NCBI RefSeq assembly: GCF_046592965.1
Contig: NZ_JBISBV010000001.1
Location: 682,001-746,000 of the forward strand
DNA: 64,000 bases
Direction of reading: 5' to 3'
From: Marivita sp046592965
GTDB taxonomy: Bacteria; Pseudomonadota; Alphaproteobacteria; Rhodobacterales; Rhodobacteraceae
Under the pieces are notes generated by a model that was not told the origin of the DNA, searched no databases, and saw only the letters and a list, made by a program, of their open reading frames with translations. Both the position numbers and the translations under genes were made by a program. Below, one piece after another: positions 25,131-34,968 of the stretch; within the stretch, counting starts at the first letter, position 1; the number at the start of each line of letters is the position of its first letter.

Positions 25131-25242
25131 GCAGCACTTCGGACGCGCTGATGCGCGACTGGACACTGGAGCGTATGTCGCGCGCAAGGCAGTTGGCCCG
25201 TGGCGGATGGTTCCTGAGCATATTTGGAAAGAGAAGGAGTCA

Positions 25243-26739
25243 TCATTTCTTCTTTCCGAAACCGCTGAGGCCGGGGGGCAGGCCGCCGCCGCCCATGCCG
25301 GGCATTCCGCCCATGCCCATCTGCTTGGCAGCCGCCTCCAGCGCCTTGGGATCCATCTGGGACGGATCCAGACCTTCCGGACCGCCACCTTTGCCGAACA
25401 TGCCCTTCATGGCCTGTTTCAGCATCCCGCCTTTGCCCATCTTGCCCATCTTCTTCATCATGTCGCCCATCTGGCGCTGCATCTTGAGAAGCTTGTTGAG
25501 TTCGGACACTTCCATGCCCGCGCCCTTGGCGATGCGTTTCTTGCGGCTGGCTTGAAGCAACTGCGGGTTGGCGCGTTCTTTTTTGGTCATCGAGTTGATG
25601 AGGGCGATTTGCTGGCGCAACATCCGGTCGTCGATACCCGCACCGTCCATCTGCTTTTGCATCTTGGCCGCGCCCGGCATCATGGCAAGCATACCTTCCA
25701 TGCCGCCCATCTTCATCATCTGTTCCAGCTGCATCTTGAGGTCGTTCATATTGAACTGACCCTTCTGGAAGCGCTTCATCATGCGCTCGGCCTGTTCGAC
25801 CTCAAGCGTCTGTTGCGCCTTTTCCACCAGCGCGACGATGTCGCCCATGCCGAGGATACGGCCCGCGATGCGGTCAGGCTCGAAGGTTTCGAGCGCGTCC
25901 ATCTTTTCGCCAAGACCGACAAAGCGGATCGGTTTGCCCGTGACCGCGCGCATCGACAGAGCCGCACCACCGCGTCCGTCACCATCCATCCGGGTGAGGA
26001 CAACGCCGGTGATGCCGATGCGCTCATCGAAGTTTTCGGCTGTATGGACGGCATCCTGACCGGTCAGGCCATCGACCACCAGCAGGGTCTCGCGCGGGTT
26101 GGCGACGTCGCGCACCGCCTCGACCTGCGCCATCAGCTCTTCGTCGATGGAAAGACGGCCCGCGGTGTCGAGCATGTAGACGTCGTAGCCGCCCAAAGAC
26201 GCCTGCGTCTTGGCGCGCTTGGCGATGGCGACCGGGTTCTCGCCCTTGACGATGGGCAAGGTGTCGACGCCGATCTGCATGCCGAGGATCTGCAACTGCT
26301 CCATCGCGGCAGGGCGATTGACGTCGAGCGAGGCCATCAGAACCTTCTTGCCCTCGCGCTCTTTCAGGCGCTTGGCGATCTTGGCGGTGGTGGTGGTTTT
26401 GCCGCCACCCTGAAGACCGACCATCAGGATCGGTGCAGGCGCGTTGTCGATCTTGAGCTTTCCGGGGTCTTCGTCTCCGGTCAGGATGTGCTTGAGTTCG
26501 TCATGCACGATCTTGACGACCTGCTGACCCGGCGTGATCGACTTGGTGACGGCCTGACCGGTCGCCTTGGATTGCACCGCTTTGATGAAGTCGCGGGCTA
26601 CGGGCAAGGACACGTCGGCCTCCAACAGCGCGACGCGCACTTCGCGCAGGGCTGTCTTGACGTCATCCTCGGACAGCGCGCCCTGTTTGGTGAGCCGGTC
26701 AAAGACGCCTGACAGGCGGTCGGACAGATTTTCAAACAT
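25243..26739 (-). CDS. ffh: signal recognition particle protein Ffh (SRP54)
   Basis: GTPase that binds 4.5S RNA and signal sequences to target proteins to the membrane. It is 498 aa. The N domain runs over ~1-90, and the G domain has P-loop GLQGGGKTTTTAK, the DTAGRL motif, TRMDGDGRGGAAL and the GLGEKMDALE closing loop. The methionine-rich M domain includes MKRFQKGQFNMNDL and RKKRIAKGAGM. The tail is Gly/Met/Pro-rich. A perfect AAAGGAGG precedes the ATG at 26739. It heads the - strand cluster leading to rpsP. Confidence 0.97.
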   Translation of the reverse strand: MFENLSDRLSGVFDRLTKQGALSEDDVKTALREVRVALLEADVSLPVARDFIKAVQSKATGQAVTKSITPGQQVVKIVHDELKHILTGDEDPGKLKIDNAPAPILMVGLQGGGKTTTTAKIAKRLKEREGKKVLMASLDVNRPAAMEQLQILGMQIGVDTLPIVKGENPVAIAKRAKTQASLGGYDVYMLDTAGRLSIDEELMAQVEAVRDVANPRETLLVVDGLTGQDAVHTAENFDERIGITGVVLTRMDGDGRGGAALSMRAVTGKPIRFVGLGEKMDALETFEPDRIAGRILGMGDIVALVEKAQQTLEVEQAERMMKRFQKGQFNMNDLKMQLEQMMKMGGMEGMLAMMPGAAKMQKQMDGAGIDDRMLRQQIALINSMTKKERANPQLLQASRKKRIAKGAGMEVSELNKLLKMQRQMGDMMKKMGKMGKGGMLKQAMKGMFGKGGGPEGLDPSQMDPKALEAAAKQMGMGGMPGMGGGGLPPGLSGFGKKK

Positions 26740-27068
26740 GGGCTTGCGCCTCCTTTGCCGCTGGGATTGGTCCTGATGTAAGGGCCAGCGGCGCATTTAC
26801 CAAACGTGTCGCCCAAAGGGGCGCGAACAAACAGTTTTGCCCCCACGGGCGTAACACGCTGGTGGGGGGCGATCCCGGACATGGGTCCAAGGGACCGGAA
26901 AGCTGGACTTTCCGGAGTTGGAGCGCGTTTAGGGGAAAACGGCACGAATTGTCAAGTCCGGGGTGTTTGGCATGGCGGTGCAGCCGGGTCGGCTCGAATA
27001 GACTTGCATTCGCGCACGACTTTGATGGATGTCAGCTGAAGCTGTTGATTTTTGCACTTGGGGTCGCG
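26740..27068. other. intergenic region between ffh and the LysR gene
   Basis: A 329-bp divergent gap. It contains the ffh ribosome site and presumably promoters for both directions. I looked for the 4.5S RNA signature and did not find it. No convincing ORF or tRNA is present. Confidence 0.5.
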
Positions 27069-27956
27069 ATGGAACACTGGGACGAGGTGCGCACCGCTTA
27101 TCAGGTCGCGCGGCAGGGCACCGTGAGCGGTGCGGCCGATGTGCTGGGCGTCCATCATGCGACTGTCATTCGGCACATCGACGCGCTGGAGCGGCGGCTT
27201 GGCGTCAAGCTGTTTCAACGTCATGCGCGCGGATACACGCCAACCGAATCCGGTCAGGATCTGGCGCGCGTGGCGCAGGCAACCGAGGATCAGTTGCAGC
27301 AGTTGGCGGGCCGCATTCGGGGCCGCGGTGCGGATGTCAGCGGCGAATTGGTGATCACGTCGATTATCGAATTGTCGGATTTTCTCGTGCCCGTTCTGGC
27401 GGATTTCAAGGATGAATACCCGGAAGTTATCGTGCGCTATCTGACCGACGCGCGCGTATTCCGCCTTGAATATGGCGAGGCGCACGTCGCTATTCGTGCA
27501 GGCACCGTGCCTGACGAGCCGGACAATGTCGTGCAACCGCTCGTGACGCTTTCCGTCGGGCTTTACGCGGCGCGTCGCTATGTCGAGCGTTACGGGTTGC
27601 CGGCGGGCCCCGGAGATTTCGCGGCCCACAGGTTCGTGGCGCATGACAATCCCGACATCCGCGCGCCGTTCCAGAAGTGGCTGCGGGCGCAGGTTCCGTT
27701 CGAACGTGTCGTCTTCCGCACGACGGATTCGCGGAGCATGGCGACGGCCGTGAAAAGCGGCGCCGGTATCGGCTTCATGTCCAAGCGCATTGGCGACGCC
27801 GATCCCGACCTGATCGAAGTCATGCCGCCGCGAGAGGAATGGGGCCCACGCCTGTGGCTGGTCTCCCATGTCGATCTGCATCGCACGGCCAAAGTGCAGG
27901 CACTGTTGAGCCACCTCAAGGCCGCCATCAAGTCGGTCGAGGGAACCGGGATTTGA
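27069..27956 (+). CDS. LysR-family transcriptional regulator
   Basis: A 295-residue LysR-type regulator. The N-terminal winged HTH spans ~1-65 (AYQVARQGTVSGAADVLGVHHATVIRHIDALERRLGVKLF), and residues ~90-290 form a substrate-binding domain opening with SGELVITSIIELSDFLVPVL. The ATG at 27069 gives the typical start five residues before the HTH. It is followed after 1 base by a DMT transporter gene, its likely target or partner. The co-inducer is unknown. Confidence 0.9.
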   Translation: MEHWDEVRTAYQVARQGTVSGAADVLGVHHATVIRHIDALERRLGVKLFQRHARGYTPTESGQDLARVAQATEDQLQQLAGRIRGRGADVSGELVITSIIELSDFLVPVLADFKDEYPEVIVRYLTDARVFRLEYGEAHVAIRAGTVPDEPDNVVQPLVTLSVGLYAARRYVERYGLPAGPGDFAAHRFVAHDNPDIRAPFQKWLRAQVPFERVVFRTTDSRSMATAVKSGAGIGFMSKRIGDADPDLIEVMPPREEWGPRLWLVSHVDLHRTAKVQALLSHLKAAIKSVEGTGI

Positions 27957-27957
27957 G

Positions 27958-28902
27958 ATGACGGAAGCAGGCCGTGGACACTTGGCGATGCTGGCGTTCT
28001 CGGCGCTAGTGGCGGGGTCTTTCTCGCTCGGGTCGATGGCGGCGCCTCACATCGCGCCGCAAGCCCTGAACGCTGTGCGCTTTGTCATTGCTGCTGTCTT
28101 GATGTTCGCACTGGTCATGTCGACAGGCGGGGTGACTCGCGCAGCCTTTGTTGCGCCGTGGCGATACTTCGTGCTGGCCGTGTTCTTTTGCGCCTATTTC
28201 GTCCTGATGTTCGAGGGGCTGAAAACCGGAGCGCCGGTGTCGATGTCGGCGGTCTTCACGCTCACCCCCTTGATGGCAGCGGGGTTCGGCTGGCTGCTTT
28301 TGCGCCAGATCCTGACGCCGCGTATGGCGCTGGCGCTTGCCATCGGAGCGCTGGGCGCGCTTTGGGTGATTTTCCGGGCTGATCTGAGTGCTCTGCGAAG
28401 CTTTGAAATTGGGCGCGGCGAAGCGATCTTTTTCGTCGGCTGTTTCGGGCACGCGATCTACACGCCACTGGTTGCAAGATTGAACCGCGGTGAACGCCCG
28501 GCAGTGTTTACCCTTGGAACGCTGATTGCCGGATCGGTGCTGCTGCTGCTGGTTGGCTGGCGGTCGATGGTGGCGACGGACTGGGCGGAATTGCCCGCCG
28601 TCGTTTGGATCGCCATCGCCTACACCTCGGTCTTCGCCAGCGCGACAACCTTTCTCCTGTTGCAATATGCCAGCTTGCGCATCCCGTCGGCCAAGGTGAT
28701 GGCCTATACCTATCTGACGCCAAGCTGGGTGATCTTGTGGGAAATGGCACTGGGCCGTCCGATGCCACCGCTCCTGATCCTGGTCGGTGTTGTAATGACG
28801 GCAGGTGCGCTTTGGCTGTTGCTCAAGAATGACAGCGAGGTGCGCGGGCGCGGGGTGTCAGAACGCGAGACGCTCAAGCGCGAAACCCTCGGCGGCGAGT
28901 AA
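27958..28902 (+). CDS. DMT-superfamily (EamA) transporter
   Basis: A 314-residue inner-membrane protein with ten hydrophobic segments arranged as two EamA repeats. Repeat 1 is marked by ALNAVRFVIAAVLMF and AVFTLTPLMAAGFGWLLL, and repeat 2 by AKVMAYTYLTPSWVILWEM. These proteins usually export amino acids or other metabolites; the substrate cannot be assigned. It starts 1 base after the LysR stop. Its last 45 bases overlap the convergent TraB/GumN gene. Confidence 0.9.
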   Translation: MTEAGRGHLAMLAFSALVAGSFSLGSMAAPHIAPQALNAVRFVIAAVLMFALVMSTGGVTRAAFVAPWRYFVLAVFFCAYFVLMFEGLKTGAPVSMSAVFTLTPLMAAGFGWLLLRQILTPRMALALAIGALGALWVIFRADLSALRSFEIGRGEAIFFVGCFGHAIYTPLVARLNRGERPAVFTLGTLIAGSVLLLLVGWRSMVATDWAELPAVVWIAIAYTSVFASATTFLLLQYASLRIPSAKVMAYTYLTPSWVILWEMALGRPMPPLLILVGVVMTAGALWLLLKNDSEVRGRGVSERETLKRETLGGE

Positions 28903-29847
28903 AGCCAGAACACCATCCTCGCCCGGAAGATGGGCCGCGCCAAAGGCGGCGACAACAACATCGTTTTCAAGCGACGCATTGGTAAGAACCGGAATCCACG
29001 CGTGATTTCGGTCAATCAGCAGCTCTTGTTCGATCGTGGCGAAAATATCGGCGGCAATGTCCGGGTCTATCGGACTGTAGCGCTGGGCAAGAAGTTCCGA
29101 AACGGCCCAACCTTCGGCCGTCGCCTCGTCGAAATAACTGGCCAGCAGGGTGGCAAACAAGTCCTCGCTCACCTTGGGTTCGACAAGCGCGGACAGCATC
29201 ATGTTGATCTGCGTCTGGCGGGGTTGCTCTGCAAAGCTGGCAAAGATCGTCTCGACATCCTCCAGCGCGGCGCGCGGTACGCCGGCGCCTTGCGCAATCT
29301 TTTCGATCAAGGCGTCCATACCCCCTTCGGCCAGTTCGGGCGTCGCAGCACAGGGCGGAATGGCCAGCAGGATCGACACATACCAAGGCTGGAACCGCGC
29401 TGCCATGAACGGCGGCATGCCGCGCGCCGTCAGTGCCTCGGTCATCTTAGCCCAGTCTTCTTCCGACAGGATCTCCGGCAGTGTCGCATCAGGCATCAGC
29501 AACAGGTCCGGATCGGAAGCCAGACGCGTCTCAAGCGCTGCTTCGTCCTCCTGTGTCATTTCCAAAAGCAGCAAATCGGCGCTCTCGACGATGGGCCGCA
29601 ACCGTTCGAGTGGCGCGGCGAGGCGTGGATCGGCCAGGTGCATGGTGCCGATGAGGTGGATCACCTTGTCACCGCGCGTCGCGCGCCAATGGTTGCCGTC
29701 CGCATAAGGCGCCCCGTCAAGCGCCGCTTCGATGCGGGCCTGCTCGGCAGGCGTCAACGTCTCGCGCAGATCCGATCCGGAACAGGCCGCGAAGGCGGGG
29801 CCGGCCAGCGTAACGAGACAGAGCGCGTGAAGCATTCGAATGATCAT
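28858..29847 (-). CDS. TraB/GumN family exported protein
   Basis: A 329-residue protein with a signal peptide (MIIRMLHALCLVTLAGPAFA, cleavage before ACSG, making it possibly a lipoprotein-like or Cys-first mature end). Two GxxH-type motifs fit the TraB/GumN (Tiki-like) fold: HLIGTMHLADPR near residue 65 and AAFGAAHLPGEDG near the C-terminus. Members are putative metalloproteases or haem-related proteins, but the bacterial role is unsettled. The ATG at 29847 is chosen to begin with the signal peptide. The 3' end overlaps the DMT gene by 45 bases. Confidence 0.85.
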   Translation of the reverse strand: MIIRMLHALCLVTLAGPAFAACSGSDLRETLTPAEQARIEAALDGAPYADGNHWRATRGDKVIHLIGTMHLADPRLAAPLERLRPIVESADLLLLEMTQEDEAALETRLASDPDLLLMPDATLPEILSEEDWAKMTEALTARGMPPFMAARFQPWYVSILLAIPPCAATPELAEGGMDALIEKIAQGAGVPRAALEDVETIFASFAEQPRQTQINMMLSALVEPKVSEDLFATLLASYFDEATAEGWAVSELLAQRYSPIDPDIAADIFATIEQELLIDRNHAWIPVLTNASLENDVVVAAFGAAHLPGEDGVLALLAAEGFALERLAF

Positions 29848-29933
29848 GGTTACGGGCCTTTGACATATGACGGAGTGATCCAAAGCTAAGCGCTGAGCTT
29901 GCCAGCGGCAAGGCAGTCGCGCATTCATGTGCC

Positions 29934-30599
29934 ATGCAGCGCGAAGCCGATCTCTATCCTCATGTCAAAGCCTATCTCGAAGCGCAGGGGTATCGCGTCA
30001 AGGGCGAGGTCGGCGCGGCCGATCTGGTTGCCACGCGCGGTGACGACGAGCCGGTGATCGTGGAGTTGAAGCTTCGACTGAACCTCACGCTTTATCACCA
30101 GGCGGTTGCGCGCATGGGGGTGACCGACCTGGTGTATATCGCGGTGCTCAAACCGACAGGGCGCAATGCGCGTCGTGCGTTGCGCGACAACAGGATGATG
30201 TGCCGTCGGTTGGGTCTCGGGTTTTTGACCGTGCGGAAAGATGGCATTGTCGAAGCACAGTGCGATCCGGGGCCGTATGCGCCGCGCAGGAACAAGCAGA
30301 AACGCGCCAGGCTTCTGCGCGAGTTCGATCGACTTGAGGGCGATCCCAATGACGGCGGCGCGACCCGGCACGGGATTGTGACCGCCTATCGGCAGGATGC
30401 GCTGCGTTGTGCAATTTATCTGGCCGAAGCCGGAGCCGAAAAAGGCTCTATCGTGGCCAAGGCGACGGGGGTCGCGAACGCTACGACACTGATGCGGGAC
30501 AACCATTATGGCTGGTTCTGCAAGGTTGAAAAAGGCGTGTATTTCCTGACGCCGCAAGGGCAACAAGGGCTTGTCGATTGGGCTGGAAGCCTTGGTTAG
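29934..30599 (+). CDS. DUF2161 protein with PD-(D/E)xK nuclease-like N-terminus
   Basis: A 221-residue protein. The first ~110 residues show a PD-(D/E)xK-type core: an Asp in GAADLVATRG followed by the strand VIVELKLRLNL with the E-x-K pair, plus HQAVARMGVTDLVYIAV. The C-terminal half contains AAIYLAEAG-like and KATGVANATTLMRDNHYGWF, a winged-helix-like segment. This matches DUF2161, common in alphaproteobacteria and annotated as a putative phosphodiesterase/nuclease; its target is unknown. It is monocistronic, divergent from the TraB/GumN gene. Confidence 0.82.
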   Translation: MQREADLYPHVKAYLEAQGYRVKGEVGAADLVATRGDDEPVIVELKLRLNLTLYHQAVARMGVTDLVYIAVLKPTGRNARRALRDNRMMCRRLGLGFLTVRKDGIVEAQCDPGPYAPRRNKQKRARLLREFDRLEGDPNDGGATRHGIVTAYRQDALRCAIYLAEAGAEKGSIVAKATGVANATTLMRDNHYGWFCKVEKGVYFLTPQGQQGLVDWAGSLG

Positions 30600-30762
30600 G
30601 GCCGTCTGTGCGGCTTGAGAAGTAGTTAAAACCGATCCCGTCAGAAGCTCGCAAAACCGTTCCGGGCAGTCTCTTACCGCAAAACCCTGCCGAAGAGACG
30701 GGCAGGAGCAGACCCGGATATGATATTCCGTCCATTTCGAATGAAAATGTCGAGATGGTGTG

Positions 30763-30791
30763 TTGACTCGTATCAGCCGCATGCCTAGCTA
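30763..30791 (+). promoter_or_regulatory. predicted groESL promoter
   Basis: TTGACT at 30763-30768 and TAGCTA at 30786-30791 are separated by 17 bases, a good housekeeping-type promoter. The predicted transcription start falls at about 30798-30800, directly at the left arm of the CIRCE element. Confidence 0.65.
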
Positions 30792-30798
30792 AGCGCCG

Positions 30799-30825
30799 TT
30801 AGCACTCGAACAAAGAGAGTGACAA
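30799..30825 (+). promoter_or_regulatory. CIRCE operator (HrcA binding site)
   Basis: TTAGCACTC, 9 bases, GAGTGACAA. The left arm is the exact consensus. The right arm differs from GAGTGCTAA at two positions. It lies 57 bases upstream of groES and overlaps the expected transcription start, so HrcA should repress groESL in the absence of heat stress. hrcA itself is not in this window. Confidence 0.93.
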
Positions 30826-30881
30826 CAGTTCGTCGGAGAGCGACGGACTCAAGTTGAAACTTTGAGCTAGGAGCATCAAAG

Positions 30882-31169
30882 ATGGCATTCAAACCGCTTC
30901 ATGACCGCGTGCTGGTGCGTCGCATCGAAAGCGACGAAAAGACCAAAGGCGGTCTCATCATCCCCGATAGTGCAAAAGAAAAGCCCGCCGAAGGCGTGGT
31001 TGTTGCTGTTGGCGCGGGCGCACGCGACGAAGACGGCGACCGCATCAAGCCGGATGTAAGCGAAGGCGACAAAGTTCTGTTCGGCAAGTGGTCGGGCACC
31101 GAAGTCACCATCGACGGCGAAGAAATGCTGATCATGAAAGAAACCGACATCATGGGCATCATCGCCTGA
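30882..31169 (+). CDS. groES: co-chaperonin GroES
   Basis: Heptameric lid of the GroEL folding chamber, 95 aa. It begins FKPLHDRVLVRR, has the mobile loop region ESDEKTKGGLIIPDSAKEKP (the loop GGLIIP contacts GroEL), and ends GTEVTIDGEEMLIMKETDIMGII. TAGGAG precedes the ATG by 8 bases. It is co-transcribed with groEL 51 bases downstream and controlled by CIRCE. Confidence 0.98.
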   Translation: MAFKPLHDRVLVRRIESDEKTKGGLIIPDSAKEKPAEGVVVAVGAGARDEDGDRIKPDVSEGDKVLFGKWSGTEVTIDGEEMLIMKETDIMGIIA

Positions 31170-31220
31170 ACGGCGCGCCCCGGTTCTTCTTTCCTTTCGA
31201 ACGCACAGGAGTAATCTGAC

Positions 31221-32864
<1,644 letters not shown>

Positions 32865-32874
32865 GATGGCGTCA

Positions 32875-32949
32875 GGTGTCCGGCTTTTTCGGCCGGACAC
32901 CAGCCACTTCTTCATTCTGCAAACAAGGGCGCCTTCGGGCGCCTTTGTC
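32875..32949 (+). terminator. double hairpin terminator of groESL
   Basis: The first stem GGTGTCCGGC/GCCGGACACC (32875-32901) begins 10 bases after the groEL stop. A second stem, ACAAGGGCGCC/GGCGCCTTTGT with a TTCG tetraloop (32923-32948, one G-T pair), resembles a standard GC-rich terminator. Neither is followed by a long T run. Confidence 0.7.
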
Positions 32950-33003
32950 ACGTTCAAGACGACAGCACTTCCTTAACCTGCAGACAGCGCGTATCTCATC
33001 GCC

Positions 33004-33783
33004 ATGATCCGAATGATTTTCCTCTGTGCCATCGCGGCGTTGACGGTTTTCGCCCCGTCTCGGGGGCGCGCCGATTGCGTCATCCTCTTGCATGGGCTTG
33101 CGCGCACCGAGGCGTCGTTCGTCCTGATGCAGTCGGTCCTGGAAACCAACGGATACCGCGTCGAGGCGCCGGGCTACCCGTCGACCACCGCAAGGGTGCA
33201 ATCGCTGGTCGAAGACACGCTGCCGGCGGCGATGGCGGCGTGCGGCGATGACCGTGTGCATTTTGTGACGCATTCGATGGGCGGCATCCTGTTGCGGTTC
33301 TGGCTCAAGGACAATCGTCCGGCCAATCTGGGTCGTGTGGTGATGCTGGCTCCGCCCAATCAGGGCAGCGAGTTGGTGGATGAACTGGGTGGGCTCGAGC
33401 TTTTCGAATGGCTGAACGGACCTGCCGGCCTGCAATTGGGAACCGCGCCGGACGATTTGCCCAAATCCCTGCCGCCCGTGGATTTCGAACTTGGTGTGAT
33501 CGCCGGCTCGCGCTCCATGAACCCTTTTTTCTCCAATCTGATTCCCGGAGAAGACGATGGCAAAGTGTCGGTTGCCTCGACTTATGTCGACGGCATGAAG
33601 GCACATCTGACGGTATCGGTGACGCATACCTTCATCATGCAGGCTCCGTCTGTCATCGCGCAGGTGATGCTGTTTCTTGAAACCGGGCGGTTCGATCCGA
33701 AACTCGACTGGACGAAAAGCATCAACGCCGAGGAGTTGAAATGCTTGTTCGGTTTCTGCCCGGAGCCACTTGATGCCGATTGA
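33004..33783 (+). CDS. secreted alpha/beta-hydrolase (lipase/esterase-like)
   Basis: A 259-residue exported hydrolase. The signal peptide covers about residues 1-23 (hydrophobic core MIFLCAIAALTVFA). Mature sequence starts with CVILLHGLARTEASF, the oxyanion-hole strand of lipases. The nucleophile elbow is HSMGG with Ser91, and likely triad partners are an Asp near EDDGKVSVAS and a His in SVTHTFIM. This resembles triacylglycerol-lipase/PGAP1-like enzymes. The substrate is unknown. It overlaps the PhnM-like gene by 11 bases. Confidence 0.83.
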   Translation: MIRMIFLCAIAALTVFAPSRGRADCVILLHGLARTEASFVLMQSVLETNGYRVEAPGYPSTTARVQSLVEDTLPAAMAACGDDRVHFVTHSMGGILLRFWLKDNRPANLGRVVMLAPPNQGSELVDELGGLELFEWLNGPAGLQLGTAPDDLPKSLPPVDFELGVIAGSRSMNPFFSNLIPGEDDGKVSVASTYVDGMKAHLTVSVTHTFIMQAPSVIAQVMLFLETGRFDPKLDWTKSINAEELKCLFGFCPEPLDAD

Positions 33784-34921
33784 CTGCCGACTGACCGGCG
33801 CAAATGTTCTGCGGCCAGAGGGGTGGAGCAATGTGCCGTTGTCGATCTTGGACGGGATGCTGGCCGACGAACGCGCACCGCGCGAGGTTGATCTGAGCGG
33901 GTATCTGGTATTGCCCGGAATTGTCGATGTCCATGGCGACGGCTTTGAGCGCCACATGGCGCCCCGCCGCGGTGCCTTGCGTGAAGCCCAGAACGGAGTG
34001 GTCGCCGTCGCGGCAGAGCTTGCCGCGAACGGCATCACGACGGCGGTTCTGGCTCAGTTCTTCAGTTGGGAGGGCGGCATGCGCGGCCCCGAATTTGCCG
34101 AGCATGTGTTTGAAAGCGTCGTCGCGGTAAACCCCTCCGTGCCCGTCGATCTGCGTCTGCAACTGCGGCTGGAGACGCATTTGATGGATGAGTTTGCTCG
34201 GGCCGAGGCGGCGATCGAGCGTTTCGAAATCAGATTCGTCGTATTCAACGATCATCTGCCCCACGCGCGACTGGCAGAAGGGCGCAAACCGCCGCGCCTG
34301 ACCGGACAGGCGCTGAAAAGCGGGCGTAGCCCGGAAACCCATCTTGCGTTGATGCAGGAGTTGCACGCGCGCGGTCGCGAGGTGCCAGCCGCGCTTGATA
34401 CGTTTTGTGACCGGTTGGTCGCGCGCAATGTGGTGATCGGAAGCCATGATGACACGACGTCGCAAGATCGCGCGATCTGGGCGCGCCGCGGCGCGACAGT
34501 CAGCGAATTTCCCGAAACGGTAGAGGCCGCCCGAAGTGCGCGCGAGGACGGCGCGCATATCGTGCTTGGCGCACCGAACGTGGTGCGCGGTGCAAGCCAC
34601 GCCGGCAATGTGGCTGCCGTGGATCTGATCGCCGCGGGGCTGTGCGATGCTCTCGCGTCCGACTATCATTACCCCTCCCCGATGCGTGCTGCGTTCCGTT
34701 TGGAAGAGTTGGGGATGTGCGATCTTGAAACGGCTTGGGCATTGGTATCGACGGGCCCGGCTCAGGTGCTTGGTCTTTCGGATCGCGGTGTCGTGAAAGC
34801 AGGTCAGCGGGCGGATTTGGTCGTTCTCGATCCACGGACGCGGCGCGTTGCGGCGACACTTGCGGGTGGTGAGGTTGCGTATATGACGGGCGATGTCGCC
34901 GAGCGGTTTTGCGCGCGTTGA
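33773..34921 (+). CDS. PhnM-like metal-dependent hydrolase (amidohydrolase superfamily)
   Basis: A 382-residue amidohydrolase-fold protein most like PhnM, alpha-D-ribose 1-methylphosphonate 5-triphosphate diphosphatase of the C-P lyase pathway. The metal-binding HxD/HxH-like motif is GIVDVHGDGFERHM (His54 and Asp56), later VVFNDHLPHARL, VIGSHDDTTS and ALASDYHYPSPMRAAFRL give further ligands. No other phn gene lies in the window, so this is either a separate phosphonate-pathway piece or a relative with another substrate. ATG at 33773 is chosen over the adjacent TTG. Confidence 0.8.
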   Translation: MPIDCRLTGANVLRPEGWSNVPLSILDGMLADERAPREVDLSGYLVLPGIVDVHGDGFERHMAPRRGALREAQNGVVAVAAELAANGITTAVLAQFFSWEGGMRGPEFAEHVFESVVAVNPSVPVDLRLQLRLETHLMDEFARAEAAIERFEIRFVVFNDHLPHARLAEGRKPPRLTGQALKSGRSPETHLALMQELHARGREVPAALDTFCDRLVARNVVIGSHDDTTSQDRAIWARRGATVSEFPETVEAARSAREDGAHIVLGAPNVVRGASHAGNVAAVDLIAAGLCDALASDYHYPSPMRAAFRLEELGMCDLETAWALVSTGPAQVLGLSDRGVVKAGQRADLVVLDPRTRRVAATLAGGEVAYMTGDVAERFCAR

Positions 34922-34968
34922 GGGGCCAGCCCCTCAAACTCCCCGAGGTATTTTTGAACCAGAGAAGG
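34922..34968. repeat. Roseobacter-type intergenic hairpin element, copy 2
   Basis: A short GGGGC/GCCCC hairpin starting directly after the PhnM-like stop, followed by CTCCCCGAGGTATTTTTG and AGAGAAGG. It shares the AGGTATTT core and the trailing AGAAG block with the copies at 4261 and 47274, but is more divergent. It separates two convergent genes and probably terminates transcription. Confidence 0.65.

Noticed and set aside
25066..26712. 548-codon ORF antisense to ffh
   Set aside because: The sequence is His/Leu-rich and is the mirror of the Met/Gly-rich Ffh M domain. It has no domain and no ribosome site.
26740..27068. Search for a 4.5S RNA gene next to ffh
   Set aside because: The conserved apical GGAA/GCA loop sequence and long stem were not found. 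The RNA must be elsewhere.
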